NCBI GenBank assembly: GCA_014896305.1
Contig: JADBKQ010000008.1
Span: 112,093-176,092 of the forward strand
Length of the DNA: 64,000 nucleotides
Source of the DNA: Limnochordaceae bacterium
Lineage (GTDB): Bacteria; Bacillota; Limnochordia; Limnochordales; DUMU01
Direction of reading: 5' to 3'
Part shown: positions 30,448 to 37,794 of the stretch, piece after piece
Numbering within the stretch: the first letter of the stretch is position 1
Layout: each line of letters begins with the position of its first letter
Made by a program: the position numbers and the translations under genes
The notes under the pieces: generated by a model
Told to the model about the DNA's origin: nothing
The model's input: the letters and a program-made list of their open reading frames with translations, nothing else
Database searches by the model: none

Positions 30448-31116
30448 TCAAGGTGCGAACGTCAAGGAACTGCGCCGTTCGATGACACTGTTCAGCCAGG
30501 CTTTCACGCGCTCGTAGCTTTGTGCCCCGTTCAGCCGGTAGCGCTGGTCCGCCACCAAGGTGGGCACGCCGCTGATGCCGTATTGACTGGCCCGGATCAG
30601 GTCCTGCTTGACGTCTTCCCAGGTAGCTGGGGAGGAGTAATCCTGTGCCCAGCGCACCACGTCCAAGCCCACGTCCTGCGCACACTGGCGGAGCACGTCG
30701 AGATCGGCGATGTTGAGGCACTCGGTGAAGTGGGCGCGTTGTACGCGATCAAACATCGCCCCATGCGCTTCCTGCCCGCCTTGCCGCTCCGCAGCCTTAC
30801 AGGCCAACAGCCCCGGCATCGAATAGGGGTAGTCAAAGGGACGGGTGGCCATGAGTTCCGCGTTGATCCGGTGCTCATCGTCGTTACGGTTGGCAGCACG
30901 CCAATGGTTTAGGATCTCCCGCTTTCCCTCCTCTTTAGAGCCAAACATAGCCGCGATGGCCTCCGGGGTGGGGGCCAGCGCAAACGCCCGGTGAACAACG
31001 CGCACTTTGGGGTATTCATCGGTCAGCCGGCGAATCCGGGGCGCTAATGCAAAGCACCAGGCACACAGCACGTCGTGGTAAAACTCCAGCTCGACGACCT
31101 TCTCTGCCATCTCCAT
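30448..31116 (-). CDS. DsbA-family (FrnE-like) thiol oxidoreductase
   Basis: Cytoplasmic thioredoxin-fold protein, about 222 residues, of the FrnE/2-hydroxychromene-2-carboxylate-isomerase-like group of the DsbA family. The CAWC active site is at residues 18-21, and the cis-proline loop YGISGVPTLVADQRY lies near the C-terminus, with a helical insertion between. No signal peptide is present. The start is ambiguous between two ATGs (31114-31116 and 31108-31110), with GAGAGGGG just upstream; the frame extends further but without homology. The next gene on this strand upstream is the VOC protein, 103 nt away. Confidence 0.85.
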   Translation of the reverse strand: MEMAEKVVELEFYHDVLCAWCFALAPRIRRLTDEYPKVRVVHRAFALAPTPEAIAAMFGSKEEGKREILNHWRAANRNDDEHRINAELMATRPFDYPYSMPGLLACKAAERQGGQEAHGAMFDRVQRAHFTECLNIADLDVLRQCAQDVGLDVVRWAQDYSSPATWEDVKQDLIRASQYGISGVPTLVADQRYRLNGAQSYERVKAWLNSVIERRSSLTFAP

Positions 31117-31219
31117 CCAACCCCTCTCGTGCATATCGTGCAAAAAGCTAGCCCGAACTTGCCCGGATCGGTCCTTTCCGGCGTCGCAGCCATATTGCCG
31201 CACCGCCGATCAACATCGC

Positions 31220-32194
31220 TCAAACGGTCGCGCCGTTCACTACCACCACCGCCTGGCCATCCTCGTCGTGAACCATAAACCCGGCATCAGCCGTAATCGC
31301 CATCCCGGCCGCTGACAGAACCTGGACATCTTGTTGCTCGAGCGAGGTCAGCTCCACTCCCGCTTGCCGCAGGCGCTGGCGCACGGCAGCCACTTCCTGC
31401 GCCGACGGCACTACGAACGAAAAGTCAAGGAGCTGCACAGCGTCAGGTGGAGGCGGCGGTGCATCACGGCCGGCCCAGATGTTCACCCCGACGTGGTGGT
31501 GGTAGCCACCCGCAGAGAAGAACAATGCGCTGGTGCCGTAGCGCAGCACCAGGTCAAGCCCCAGGGCATCGCGATAGAATCGCTCCGCCCGGTCGAGTCG
31601 GGAGACGTGGAGGTGAATGTGGCCCAGCCGCGTACCGGCTGGCATCGGTTGTGCCTCGGGCAGCCTTCCCTCTCGTTCGTGAACAGCCCGTTCTTCGGAG
31701 GCGGTGACAACGTGATCCTCTGGCTGCAGCTCGGCCATGAGGCCCTGCCAATCCAGCGGCTCGGTCGCCATCAGGATGCTGTTACCTTGCCGTGGCCACT
31801 GTTCCCGGGGGCGATCCGCATACAACTCGATCCCGTGGCCATCGGGATCCGACAGGTAGATCGCTTCGCTCACCCCGTGGTCGGCACCGCCCTCTACGGC
31901 GTACTGGTGCCGCATCAACCGCCGCAGGGCCCAAGCAAGGTCCCGGCGCGTCGGAAGCCGGAGCGCCAAGTGGTACAATCCTCGGCAGTGCGGAGGTTTT
32001 GGGCGAGCATGCGGTTGGCAGGTGAGGAAAAGGAGCGGGACCGGCGTCCCATCGCCCTCCGGAACGCCCAGGGCGGCAAAGCCTGGCGCTGTATGCAGTA
32101 CGTGAAGCCCCAAGAGGCCCTCGTAGAAGGCCATGGACCGTTCTAGATCCGCTACGCTCAGGTGCACCCAGCCGGGCCGGGTGTCGGCATGCAT
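31220..32194 (-). CDS. Two-domain VOC protein, CatE-like (putative ring-cleavage dioxygenase)
   Basis: 324-residue protein with two glyoxalase/bleomycin-resistance/dioxygenase (VOC) modules. The first holds VHLSVADLERSMAFYEGLLG and GVSEAIYLSDPDGHGIELYA; the second holds GHIHLHVSRLDRAERFYRDA and GGYHHHVGVNIWAG. The pattern closely resembles Bacillus CatE, a catechol 2,3-dioxygenase of quinone-stress regulons. Metal-ligand candidates (first-module His, second-module His and Glu) are present. ATG at 32192-32194 after GGAGGGGGTT. It is divergent from an HxlR regulator, with shared control likely. Confidence 0.85.
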   Translation of the reverse strand: MHADTRPGWVHLSVADLERSMAFYEGLLGLHVLHTAPGFAALGVPEGDGTPVPLLFLTCQPHARPKPPHCRGLYHLALRLPTRRDLAWALRRLMRHQYAVEGGADHGVSEAIYLSDPDGHGIELYADRPREQWPRQGNSILMATEPLDWQGLMAELQPEDHVVTASEERAVHEREGRLPEAQPMPAGTRLGHIHLHVSRLDRAERFYRDALGLDLVLRYGTSALFFSAGGYHHHVGVNIWAGRDAPPPPPDAVQLLDFSFVVPSAQEVAAVRQRLRQAGVELTSLEQQDVQVLSAAGMAITADAGFMVHDEDGQAVVVVNGATV

Positions 32195-32290
32195 AGCAAC
32201 AACCCCCTCCAGGTAGTGCAAGCTGTGGGCTCGCGTCGTACCGATACTGCCGCTGCAGCAAATACTGACAGAGGACGCAGGCCGGTGATC

Positions 32291-32320
32291 TTGGCGAACC
32301 CACTAGCTTTATGTTAGTAT
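32291..32320 (+). promoter_or_regulatory. Divergent promoter/operator region of the HxlR gene
   Basis: TTGGCG (32291-32296), 18-nt spacer, TAGTAT (32315-32320) precede the HxlR gene. An imperfect inverted repeat ACTAGC-TTTAT-GTTAGT (32302-32318) overlaps the spacer and -10. On the minus strand TTAACT, 17 nt and TAACAT cover the same DNA and could serve the VOC gene, so one HxlR-bound site could control both. Confidence 0.5.
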
Positions 32321-32340
32321 ATCGCAGGGGAGAAGTTAAT

Positions 32341-32757
32341 ATGGCATCGGTAGGAGAACAGCCAGCGGACGTGACGCTTCGGGTATGTACCCTTTACCAC
32401 CAGGCCATCGAGTTGATCGGCCGTCGCTGGAACGGCGCCATCATCGACGCTCTGCTCGGAGGAGCGCGACGGTTCTGCGAGATCCGGACGGCAGTGCCAG
32501 GACTCCAGGATCCGCAGTTGGCTCGGCGACTCCGCGAGCTAGAGCACGAGGGGATCATCGAGCGACACGTCGTCCCCAGCCGGCCGGTACAGGTCGAGTA
32601 CGCCCTGACTCCCAAAGGCGAAGACCTGCGCTCCGTGGTGGCAGAGGTACATCGGTGGGCAGAGCGGTGGCTGGGGGTGAACTCGGCCGGTAGTGCCAAG
32701 CCGTCCGGAAGCACAGCCGCAGGTCCGGCGGCGAGCCGGCGTTCACCGCGACGATAG
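32341..32757 (+). CDS. HxlR-family transcriptional regulator
   Basis: 138-residue winged-helix regulator of the HxlR (DUF24) type. It opens with a cysteine-containing segment (VCTLYHQAIELIGRRWNGAI) and continues with GGARRFCEIRTAVPGLQDPQ, ARRLRELEHEGIIERHV and a wing YALTPKGEDL. Family members such as YodB and CatR sense quinones or electrophiles through a conserved N-terminal Cys; Cys16 here is a candidate. ATG at 32341 after AGGGGAGAA. The last about 25 residues are Ser/Pro/Ala-rich and not conserved. Confidence 0.9.
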   Translation: MASVGEQPADVTLRVCTLYHQAIELIGRRWNGAIIDALLGGARRFCEIRTAVPGLQDPQLARRLRELEHEGIIERHVVPSRPVQVEYALTPKGEDLRSVVAEVHRWAERWLGVNSAGSAKPSGSTAAGPAASRRSPRR

Positions 32758-32966
32758 CTACCATCGGCCCGATAGGCTAAACGCCGATTGGGCGGCGTCA
32801 GGGTGTGAGCGTCCGCGGGCCCGATGCTTCAAGGACGGTGCGACCAGCTGAAGGAGGTGGGGATCCTGGGGAGCCTGCATGCTGGAGAGCCACGGAAACG
32901 CTGTTCGGACAGCGTTCGTCAAGTCCGCACCGCACCCCAATCATGTCTGCACGAGGAGGGGCATCG

Positions 32967-33356
32967 ATGGAGATTCTGTTCCTCATCGGCCGGATTATCT
33001 ATGGAGGCTTCTTCGTAATGAACGCGTTCAGCCACTTCCGCAGCGTCCCGGCGATGACAGGCTACGCCCGTTCCAAGGGAGTCCCACTGCCCGAAGTGGC
33101 CGTGATCGGAACGGGGCTCCTGCTGCTTGCAGGCGGGCTGAGCGTGCTCTTGGGCTATCTGCCTACAATAGGTCTCGTCCTCATCCTGATCTTCCTCGTG
33201 GGAGTTTCCTTCTGGATGCACGCCTTCTGGTCTGAGGCCGATATCGCCGCTCGTACCGCCGACCAAGTCAACTTTTTCAAGAACATGGCGCTGGCGGGTG
33301 CGGCACTGATGATGTTGCTGCTGCCCCAGCCCTGGCCGTTCAGCATTGGCGGTTAG
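32967..33356 (+). CDS. DoxX-family membrane protein
   Basis: 129-residue integral membrane protein with four predicted spans (about residues 3-20, 43-66, 70-90 and 103-122). The NAFSHFRSVPAMTGYARSKG loop and WMHAFWSEADIAARTADQVN segment are typical DoxX/CatD features. ATG at 32967 follows ACGAGGAGGGG. In Bacillus a DoxX protein (CatD) pairs with CatE under an HxlR regulator, the same three families seen here. The 209-nt gap upstream has only a short hairpin and no clear promoter. Confidence 0.88.
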   Translation: MEILFLIGRIIYGGFFVMNAFSHFRSVPAMTGYARSKGVPLPEVAVIGTGLLLLAGGLSVLLGYLPTIGLVLILIFLVGVSFWMHAFWSEADIAARTADQVNFFKNMALAGAALMMLLLPQPWPFSIGG

Positions 33357-33371
33357 CCGGAAGGAGTACAA

Positions 33372-33392
33372 GAGGGGGCTTTCAGCCCCCTC
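33372..33392 (+). terminator. Hairpin after the DoxX gene
   Basis: GAGGGGGCT-TTC-AGCCCCCTC, a 9-bp perfect stem with a 3-nt loop, begins 16 nt after the stop codon. No T-run follows, but position and stability suit a terminator. Confidence 0.6.
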
Positions 33393-33665
33393 ACCCCGTT
33401 CCTCGCCTCACGCCGATTGTCCTCCCCACCCCTCAGCCATCGGGCAGCGGCCTCGTGAAGCTGGGCCCGGCCAGCGCCGGCGTACGGGGGTCGAGGAGCC
33501 AACCTGCAATCGGACGATGCTCCCACTCCCATTATCAGCTCGGCAGCACGAGTGATAAACTGTTGCTGGGACTCCACCCTTCCAGCATTTGGTTAACCTG
33601 TTTTACCACAGGCATCGGGGAGCCGCCACTCTGCTTTCACGAAATGCGGGACAGTGTCAACGGAT
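33393..33665 (+). other. Intergenic region before the CapK-like gene
   Basis: 273 nt without a supportable gene. GC content falls toward the right-hand gene. No strong promoter is seen; TTATCA with 18 nt and TAAACT around 33534-33563 is only a weak candidate. Confidence 0.3.
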
Positions 33666-35018
33666 ATGAGTCTCGTCAATCTTGTCTACCAGGGCATCTT
33701 ATTACTGAGTCACAATCGGTGGCCGCGGGAAAAAGTCTTCCATCAAAGCGAAGCCCGGTTTCGCGCGATGCTCGCGTACGCTTATTCAAACTCTTCCTTT
33801 TATAGAGAGTATTACCGGAGTCACGGAATAAATGAGAAGGATCTCCCATATGTGACTCCCAGCGATATTCCGCCCATCGATAAGGATCGCCTGCGGTCGC
33901 ACTTCTACAGCATCGCACCGGATCCCCCCAAGCCCAACGAGGTGGAACGAGCGTTGAAGGGGGCAGGGCTGCTTTCTCGGGCTGGTAAGTACTTCCTCGT
34001 GCACAGTTCGGGGAGCACTGGTGAACCCGCCAATTTCCTCTATAGCGAGTCAGCGATTACAACAGTCGAAGCTAACTTCATCCGGATAAGTCTTGGAGGA
34101 GAGAACGCGATCAGTCCGAAAGATTTCCCGATACGGACTCTGTATGTTGCATCGGTAGGGAGCGGCTACGCCAGTACAGCGCTGGCGTTTAAGGGGCTTG
34201 GGGAGTACCGTTCTAAGAGCCTGATCTTGAATATTCAGCAGCCCTTGCAAAACTGGGCAGAAAGGATCCAGTCTTTTAACCCCAACTACATTGCCGGATA
34301 TCCGTCCTGCGTAAGAATCATAGCAGACCTTCAGGAGAAAGGCAGTATCAGCATCCGCCCTAAGAAAGTGATCACGGGAGGGGAGCCATTAACGTCGGAG
34401 GACAAAGCGTATTTGTGGCAGGTATTCGGCGCTGATGTCATCGACTACTATGCTTGTTCTGAGTCCCTATTCCTCGGAGTGGGAACCAACTGGTATGATG
34501 GAATATACCTTTTCGATGATATGAATTACGTTGAAGTTGACAAGCACAGCCAGCTAATTATAACCCCCCTTTATAATCATGCTTTCCCGCTAATACGCTA
34601 CCGTCTTAGCGACGTAGTCCTTGGTTTCACTCGCGAGAAAACAGGCTCCTTACCCTATACGCACATCGACAAAATACTAGGTCGTAGTGAGGAAATGATG
34701 TGGTTCAAAAAACCGGACGGACAGTGGGACTTCCTCCACCCCCTTTTCCTCGATGATCTCAACGTTCCCGGGATAAAGCAGTATCAATTCGTCCAGACCA
34801 GCGCCACTTCGTTCATTCTACGGGTGATCCCAAGACCCGGTGCTTGCCTGGAAGTTCTGAACGAGAAAGCCCAAGCACAGGTGTATTCCTTCCTGAGCAA
34901 GAAGAAACTCGATCAAATCCGCTTCGGCATCGAATTCGTCGATCGCCTTGAACCGGACAGGATGACGGGCAAAGTTAAACTTGTCGAAAATCTTGAAATT
35001 ATACGACCATCCGATTAA
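33666..35018 (+). CDS. CapK/PaaK-like adenylate-forming enzyme
   Basis: 450-residue protein of the phenylacetate-CoA ligase / CapK / coenzyme F390 synthetase-like superfamily. The AMP-binding loop is HSSGSTGEPANFLYS (about residues 114-128). Further motifs are ITGGEPL, DYYACSE with the adenylate-binding aromatic, and the hinge/C-terminal region YTHIDKILGRSEEMMWFKKP. It should activate a carboxylic acid as an adenylate; the acceptor (CoA, amine or protein) cannot be told. Base composition is clearly lower in GC than the neighbours (for example 21 G/C in 34501-34560), suggesting acquisition. The start is ATG 33666 or GTG 33654, with no good ribosome site for either. It lies next to a flavodoxin-fold gene and two ABC exporters, perhaps a small-molecule or cell-surface pathway. 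Confidence 0.8.
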   Translation: MSLVNLVYQGILLLSHNRWPREKVFHQSEARFRAMLAYAYSNSSFYREYYRSHGINEKDLPYVTPSDIPPIDKDRLRSHFYSIAPDPPKPNEVERALKGAGLLSRAGKYFLVHSSGSTGEPANFLYSESAITTVEANFIRISLGGENAISPKDFPIRTLYVASVGSGYASTALAFKGLGEYRSKSLILNIQQPLQNWAERIQSFNPNYIAGYPSCVRIIADLQEKGSISIRPKKVITGGEPLTSEDKAYLWQVFGADVIDYYACSESLFLGVGTNWYDGIYLFDDMNYVEVDKHSQLIITPLYNHAFPLIRYRLSDVVLGFTREKTGSLPYTHIDKILGRSEEMMWFKKPDGQWDFLHPLFLDDLNVPGIKQYQFVQTSATSFILRVIPRPGACLEVLNEKAQAQVYSFLSKKKLDQIRFGIEFVDRLEPDRMTGKVKLVENLEIIRPSD

Positions 35019-35073
35019 GTAGGGAAGTGACGCCTATGTTTAGCTGTCAAGCGGCAGCGGCCAGCGGCCCTGC

Positions 35074-35496
35074 TCAGATCTGCGGTTTCTTGATGCGGCT
35101 GAGACGCTGGCCGAACTGTTCGGCCTCTGCTGCGTTGCGGATCGCGGCAAAGTCCTGCACGATCGCACCCTGCTTTTCCAACAAGCCCATCACCTGGCGT
35201 AAAACGCCCTCCGTGGCAAAAGCATGGGGACGTACAAAGGCGGCCGCCGAGACCCCTTCCAGGTGGCGACAGCGAAGCAACGCCGGCTCCACATCGTCGG
35301 CAGGATGCCCGCGGAAAAAACCCAACGTGGGGCTGCCCAAGCAGACGAGATCGAACCCGCCGGGCAACGGGCGTGTCTCCGCCGGGTCGGCCTCCACGAC
35401 CTGCACCTGCCAACCACCTTTCTCGATTCCTCGCCCGACCGCTTCCGCCAGGGGTCGCAAGCCGCCCTGCCTGCTATAGATGACCACAGCTCGCAA
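35074..35496 (-). CDS. Flavodoxin-fold protein
   Basis: 140-residue protein with the flavodoxin-like pattern RAVVIYSRQGGLRPLAEAVG at the N-terminus (phosphate-binding loop position), then FDLVCLGSPTLGFF and a helical C-terminus ending QFGQRLSRIKKPQI. The first loop reads SRQGG rather than the usual T/S-x-T-G-N-T, so FMN binding is uncertain. Start chosen at TTG 35494-35496 because GGGAGAGGA precedes it at good spacing; the long in-frame extension to 35982 is low-complexity and crosses the divergent promoter. It is convergent with the CapK-like gene and divergent from the ABC pair. Confidence 0.7.
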   Translation of the reverse strand: MRAVVIYSRQGGLRPLAEAVGRGIEKGGWQVQVVEADPAETRPLPGGFDLVCLGSPTLGFFRGHPADDVEPALLRCRHLEGVSAAAFVRPHAFATEGVLRQVMGLLEKQGAIVQDFAAIRNAAEAEQFGQRLSRIKKPQI

Positions 35497-35551
35497 TGCT
35501 GTCCTCTCCCATCTGGACTCCCAGTTTTGCTCCTCGGCAGCCCGAATACTC

Positions 35552-35579
35552 GTTTCTGTAGTTGATTTTAGTTTCTGTA
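35552..35579 (-). repeat. Tandem 9-nt direct repeats upstream of the flavodoxin-fold gene
   Basis: TACAGAAAC occurs twice on the minus strand (35552-35560 and 35571-35579), separated by 10 nt, a spacing near two helical turns. They lie 55-85 nt before the TTG start and could be a regulator box. Confidence 0.45.
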
Positions 35580-35717
35580 CCCTCCGTGGACTTCCTGCTT
35601 TCCCCTGCTGAACTCCCTGCTGCACTCCTGCTCCACCTTCTCCCCCGGAGCGATCCTTGCTCTGGGTGGACGTCTGCTTTTCTTGGGCGCCAGTGGCCGT
35701 TAGCATCCTGACTCGCT

Positions 35718-35748
35718 GGGGGGAGGGAAGGAGGGAGCAGGGAGGAGG
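35718..35748 (+). other. G-rich tract, possible G-quadruplex
   Basis: Four G-runs (six, three, three and three bases) occur within 25 nt in a purine-only strand upstream of the ABC-transporter promoter. This fits a G-quadruplex pattern; no function is implied by sequence alone. Confidence 0.35.
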
Positions 35749-35800
35749 ATGTTCGGGGGGGATCTGGTTCGTTGTCGTGGAGATAAAGTTAAACTGAATA

Positions 35801-35829
35801 TTGACAGTGTAAAACAGCGAGGTTAATCT
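35801..35829 (+). promoter_or_regulatory. Promoter of the ABC-transporter pair
   Basis: TTGACA (35801-35806), a 17-nt spacer and TAATCT (35824-35829), with an AT-rich upstream segment. The predicted leader is about 100 nt. Confidence 0.85.
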
Positions 35830-35884
35830 GGCTTCAGAGATAACGCCTATGCCTGAGTTTGAGACGCCAGGCCAGCCCCCTGTG

Positions 35885-35904
35885 TGCAGGAAGATCTTCC
35901 TGCA
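35885..35904. repeat. Perfect 20-nt palindrome in the ABC leader
   Basis: The 20 bases are exactly self-complementary (half-site TGCAGGAAGA). They lie about 55 nt downstream of the -10 and 30 nt before the GTG start. This could be a repressor operator or a leader hairpin. Confidence 0.7.
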
Positions 35905-35934
35905 TACCGATAACATTAAGGGGGGAGACCTCCC

Positions 35935-37794
35935 GTGGGCCACGAACCCCAAAACGAGCCGAAGTCGCAGCCGGAGTTGCAATCGCTACCGAAGCCCAAG
36001 TACAGCGTGTGGAGCACGGTAGCCTTCGTTGTCCAGAGCATCTGGGAGTATGACCGCTGGCTCTTGGGCTTGGCCGCCCTGCAGGCGGCCTCCAGCGCTT
36101 TACAACAATTTGTGCCCATGCTCATGCCCAAGTACGTGATCGATCAGGTGACTACGCATGGACAACCCGGAACGATCATGGCCATCGTCATGGTCTCGGG
36201 GCTGATTTTGTTCATCACGGGTAGCATAAATAGCACGACCTCCAACTCCTTGATGAATCGATTCGTCTGTGTCCGTCTACGCTTGATTGCATGTTCTGGA
36301 AGGAAGTTCATGACGACCGACTTTCAGAACCTCGAGGATCCCGCGGTACTCGACCTGTCGCAAAAGGGGGACCGAGCCTGCAGCGACAACGCGCACGGCG
36401 TAGAAGGCGTGATGCACCGCCTGCTTTCTTTGTTTGGAGGCGGGATCGTGCTGGTGGGCACGAGTGCGGTCATCACCACCCTCCACCCGCTGATGCTGGT
36501 AGCCATAGGCGCTTTGCTCGCTACAAACTTCCTGCTCTCCTCCCGGGCACGCCACCAGGACAAGCAGGTGAACGACGCTCTCGCCAAGACCTACAGAAAA
36601 TCCAACTACATCCTCGGTGTAATGCGCGACTTTTCGTTTGGCAAGGATCTGCGTCTCTTTGGCATGAAGGACTTCCTGCTCGACCGGTACCACCAGGAGC
36701 AGGCACAATTGTTTGCCGGCGGTGTGAAGATCTTAAGAATCTGGCTGCGGCGAAACAATGCCCTCGCCGTAACCAGCCTGCTCCAGGAAGGAATCCTGTA
36801 CGCCTGGCTTTGCTGGCGAGTCATCGCCGGCGGAATGAGCATTGGTGATTTCACCATGTATGCAGCCGCGATTCGCACGTTCTCCGGGGCGCTGGGCAGC
36901 TTTTTGGACGATATTTCCCACATCCGACTGCAAAATGAAGTGATCAGTGACTTCAGAGCCTTTCTGGACTACCCCGATACTCCCTCAGGCTCGGAGAAGC
37001 TCCCTGCCAATCTGGCCGAGCAAGGCTGCAGTTTCACCGTGGAGAACATCTCTTTCCGGTATCCCGGAAGGCAGGAGTACGCTCTCAAGAACGTTTCGAT
37101 CCAAATCCACGCGGGTGAACGCCTGGCCATCGTCGGATTGAACGGTGCCGGCAAAACCACCTTCATCAAGCTCCTGACCCGGCTGTACGAACCGGAGGAA
37201 GGGAGAATCCTCCTCAACGGAGTGGACGTGCGAACCTATGACCGGCGCGAGTACTACCGGCTCTTCTCTGTAGTCTTCCAGGAGATCCAGCTGTTTGCGT
37301 TTACTGTGGCCGAGAACGTTTCCATGAAGGAGTATGACAAGACCGATCCGGACCGAGTGAAGACCTGTCTGGAGAAGGCGGGGCTAGGATCGAAGATCCT
37401 GACTCTTCCCAAGGGGATCGATACCTCCGTCCTGAAGGTGATCGACGAAGGCGGAGTGGAGTTCTCTGGCGGCGAGAATCAGAAGCTGGCCTTGGCCCGC
37501 GCGCTCTACAAAGAGGGCCCCGTGGTCATCCTGGATGAACCCACGGCGGCTCTGGATGCATTGGCCGAGGCTAAGTTATACAGTGAATTCGACGCGCTGA
37601 TTGGTAAGCGGACCGCCATCTACATCTCCCATCGGCTGGCCAGCACACGCTTTTGTGATCGGGTTGCGGTCTTTGAGGGTGGCCAGATCATTGAGATGGG
37701 AACCCACGATCAACTCATGGCGAAGGGCGGGCGCTACGCCGAGCTCTTCTCCATCCAAGCAACGTATTACAGCGAGGAGGCGCAGACGGCATGA
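35935..37794 (+). CDS. ABC exporter, fused permease/ATPase half-transporter 1
   Basis: 619-residue half-transporter. A six-span membrane domain occupies roughly residues 30-330. The ATPase domain carries Walker A GLNGAGKTT, Q-loop FQEIQLFAF, signature FSGGENQKLALARAL, Walker B VVILDEPTAALDA with the catalytic Glu, and H-loop ISHRLAS. GTG start at 35935 after AAGGGGGGAG; part of the site can pair with CTCCC immediately downstream. The stop overlaps the next gene's ATG (ATGA), so the two halves are probably made together as a heterodimer. The substrate is not evident. Confidence 0.9.
   Translation: MGHEPQNEPKSQPELQSLPKPKYSVWSTVAFVVQSIWEYDRWLLGLAALQAASSALQQFVPMLMPKYVIDQVTTHGQPGTIMAIVMVSGLILFITGSINSTTSNSLMNRFVCVRLRLIACSGRKFMTTDFQNLEDPAVLDLSQKGDRACSDNAHGVEGVMHRLLSLFGGGIVLVGTSAVITTLHPLMLVAIGALLATNFLLSSRARHQDKQVNDALAKTYRKSNYILGVMRDFSFGKDLRLFGMKDFLLDRYHQEQAQLFAGGVKILRIWLRRNNALAVTSLLQEGILYAWLCWRVIAGGMSIGDFTMYAAAIRTFSGALGSFLDDISHIRLQNEVISDFRAFLDYPDTPSGSEKLPANLAEQGCSFTVENISFRYPGRQEYALKNVSIQIHAGERLAIVGLNGAGKTTFIKLLTRLYEPEEGRILLNGVDVRTYDRREYYRLFSVVFQEIQLFAFTVAENVSMKEYDKTDPDRVKTCLEKAGLGSKILTLPKGIDTSVLKVIDEGGVEFSGGENQKLALARALYKEGPVVILDEPTAALDALAEAKLYSEFDALIGKRTAIYISHRLASTRFCDRVAVFEGGQIIEMGTHDQLMAKGGRYAELFSIQATYYSEEAQTA

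Noticed and set aside
35849..36020. A short plus-strand frame (starting MPEFETPGQPP) considered as an exported-peptide precursor for the ABC pair.
   Set aside because: No ribosome site, overlaps the ABC start, and its second half is an Arg/Ser shadow of the transporter.
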